Below are positions 5,474-6,444 of a stretch of DNA of 6,444 nt, piece by piece. The DNA comes from Eutrophocola sp964490145. GTDB taxonomy: Bacteria; Pseudomonadota; Gammaproteobacteria; Pseudomonadales; Pseudohongiellaceae. How positions within the stretch are numbered: the first letter of the stretch is position 1; each line of letters begins with the position of its first letter. The DNA lies in contig CAZBBS010000139.1 of the NCBI GenBank assembly GCA_964490145.1, forward strand, positions 1 through 6,444. The letters run 5' to 3'. Under the pieces are notes generated by a model. It did no database searches and had not been told where the DNA came from. It saw only the letters and a program-made list of their open reading frames with translations. The position numbers were made by a program, and so were the translations under genes.

Positions 5474-6273
5474 AGTTTCCCGAAGTTTTCCCGTAGCAAT
5501 TGGGCTTCATCTTCGGCCAGGATTATCCCGAATGCGTCTGCCAGCAGGGTGAGCAACTCATCCGCATTGTTCAGGGTTTTCCCCTGCCGTTCACCTGCCA
5601 GTGTGTAATGCCCGTATTCACGATTTTGCAGCACATGTCGGCCATCGGGCGTAGCACGCCCCAGCATCAAGTTGTGAATAAACAAAGAGTCGGGATGCCT
5701 GGACACAAAATGATTGGCCATCTCGTAATCCACCGGATACTGCTCGACCAGGTCAAAGACATACATGGGTTTCCAGGTGTCCTTGAGCAAGGCCTCGATA
5801 ACATGATCCGAACCATCCCGGCGAATACGGAAATGTTCATGCGGGCTGTCCTGCTCACCCTCCTCCCGGAGTTTCAGTGCGGCCGTCATGGTCAATCCGC
5901 CAAAGCCCACATCGGCAATCCATGGCTCACCATCAATGATCACTTTCAACAGCATATGGGTGCGGGCCATCTGCGTCTTGTCGGGGGAACGCCACACAAC
6001 ACGTGCTGCATGTTCGCTTACGATGAACCCGATCTCGCGTAATACTTCCGCAAACAGACGATTGTGTTCGAAACAATAACCGCCGCGCTCCTGCGCCACC
6101 AGTTTGCCAGTCACATCTGTAATACTGATCTTCACGGGCTTGCCAATGAAAGACGAAAGATTTTCAAAAGGAATCGCACAGGGATGCAGCACGTGCAGTT
6201 CCTGCAGACAGGCAAGTGTCGGTTCCGGGGTACCGTTATAGCCGATACGCTGGAAGTAATCGTCAAGGTTCAT
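5467..6273 (-). CDS. nat: Arylamine N-acetyltransferase
   Basis: Cytosolic enzyme that transfers an acetyl group from acetyl-CoA to arylamines, hydrazines or similar acceptors by a ping-pong mechanism through an active-site cysteine. The 268-residue length fits the family (about 270-280). The triad is complete: Cys67 in RGGYCFEHN, His106 in ARTHMLL and Asp121 in WIADVGFGG. Other family blocks are the N-terminal MNLDDYFQRIGY, the AIPFENLS segment (33-40) and PVDYEMANHFVSRHPDSLF in the second half. The frame extends upstream to a TTG at 6318, but that adds 15 atypical residues and runs into a repeat. ATG at 6273 starts the family-typical N-terminus, although no strong Shine-Dalgarno precedes it. 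The natural substrate is unknown. No clear promoter is seen upstream. It lies on the same strand as the synthase but the attenuator terminator separates them. Confidence 0.95.
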   Translation of the reverse strand: MNLDDYFQRIGYNGTPEPTLACLQELHVLHPCAIPFENLSSFIGKPVKISITDVTGKLVAQERGGYCFEHNRLFAEVLREIGFIVSEHAARVVWRSPDKTQMARTHMLLKVIIDGEPWIADVGFGGLTMTAALKLREEGEQDSPHEHFRIRRDGSDHVIEALLKDTWKPMYVFDLVEQYPVDYEMANHFVSRHPDSLFIHNLMLGRATPDGRHVLQNREYGHYTLAGERQGKTLNNADELLTLLADAFGIILAEDEAQLLRENFGKLP

Positions 6274-6303
6274 TGGCGGTCGATAGTCCACAAATTCAAC
6301 AAG

Positions 6304-6444
<141 letters not shown>

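Noticed and set aside
5302..5496. 64-codon plus-strand frame across the attenuator region
   Set aside because: It runs across the terminator hairpin and leader in the wrong direction; the minus-strand leader peptide explains this region far better.
5500..6042. 180-codon open frame on the plus strand
   Set aside because: It is antisense to the arylamine N-acetyltransferase, whose catalytic triad and family blocks are intact; no independent coding evidence is visible.

Overview
The window reads as a chromosomal segment of a proteobacterium, most likely a gammaproteobacterium. The L-threonine aldolase matches the E. coli enzyme residue for residue at its active site. The MOSC, glutathione transferase and arylamine N-acetyltransferase genes are of ordinary proteobacterial type, base composition is moderate, and the intergenic spaces carry short degenerate repeats. 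The genus cannot be fixed from sequence alone. No phage, transposase, tRNA, rRNA or CRISPR is visible.

All six protein genes lie on the minus strand, so transcription runs right to left: arylamine N-acetyltransferase (6273-5467), an isoleucine-rich leader peptide with its attenuator (5394-5289), a citramalate/isopropylmalate synthase family enzyme best read as (R)-citramalate synthase (5225-3636), low-specificity L-threonine aldolase (3407-2400), a MOSC-domain protein (2352-1801), a class I SAM-dependent methyltransferase (1736-996) and a glutathione S-transferase family protein (963-163). The last four genes are separated by 32-64 nt and could share a transcript. The aldolase is separated from the synthase by a 228-nt spacer full of heptamer repeats.

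The most notable content is in the 241-nt gap upstream of the synthase. A tiny ORF reads MKIIKGIIIIRR, half of it isoleucine. It is followed at once by GGCGGGTT, and 35 nt further on by a strong intrinsic terminator whose first arm is the exact complement of that GGCGGGTT. This is the full logic of ribosome-mediated transcription attenuation by isoleucine. It agrees independently with the enzyme call, because citramalate synthase starts the threonine-independent route to isoleucine. The enzyme aligns with the Leptospira citramalate synthase (as I recall its sequence) at a constant offset of ten residues and keeps the pyruvate-pocket leucines. Several of the recalled isoleucine-binding positions of the regulatory domain are changed.

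Three repeat regions punctuate the gaps: a 22-bp perfect palindrome plus four degenerate ~20-nt units at the left edge (1-127), and two parallel heptamer-repeat elements (about 3463-3628 and 6304 to the right edge). Both heptamer elements have a degenerate CAAGA-rich left arm and a clean heptamer array as the right arm.
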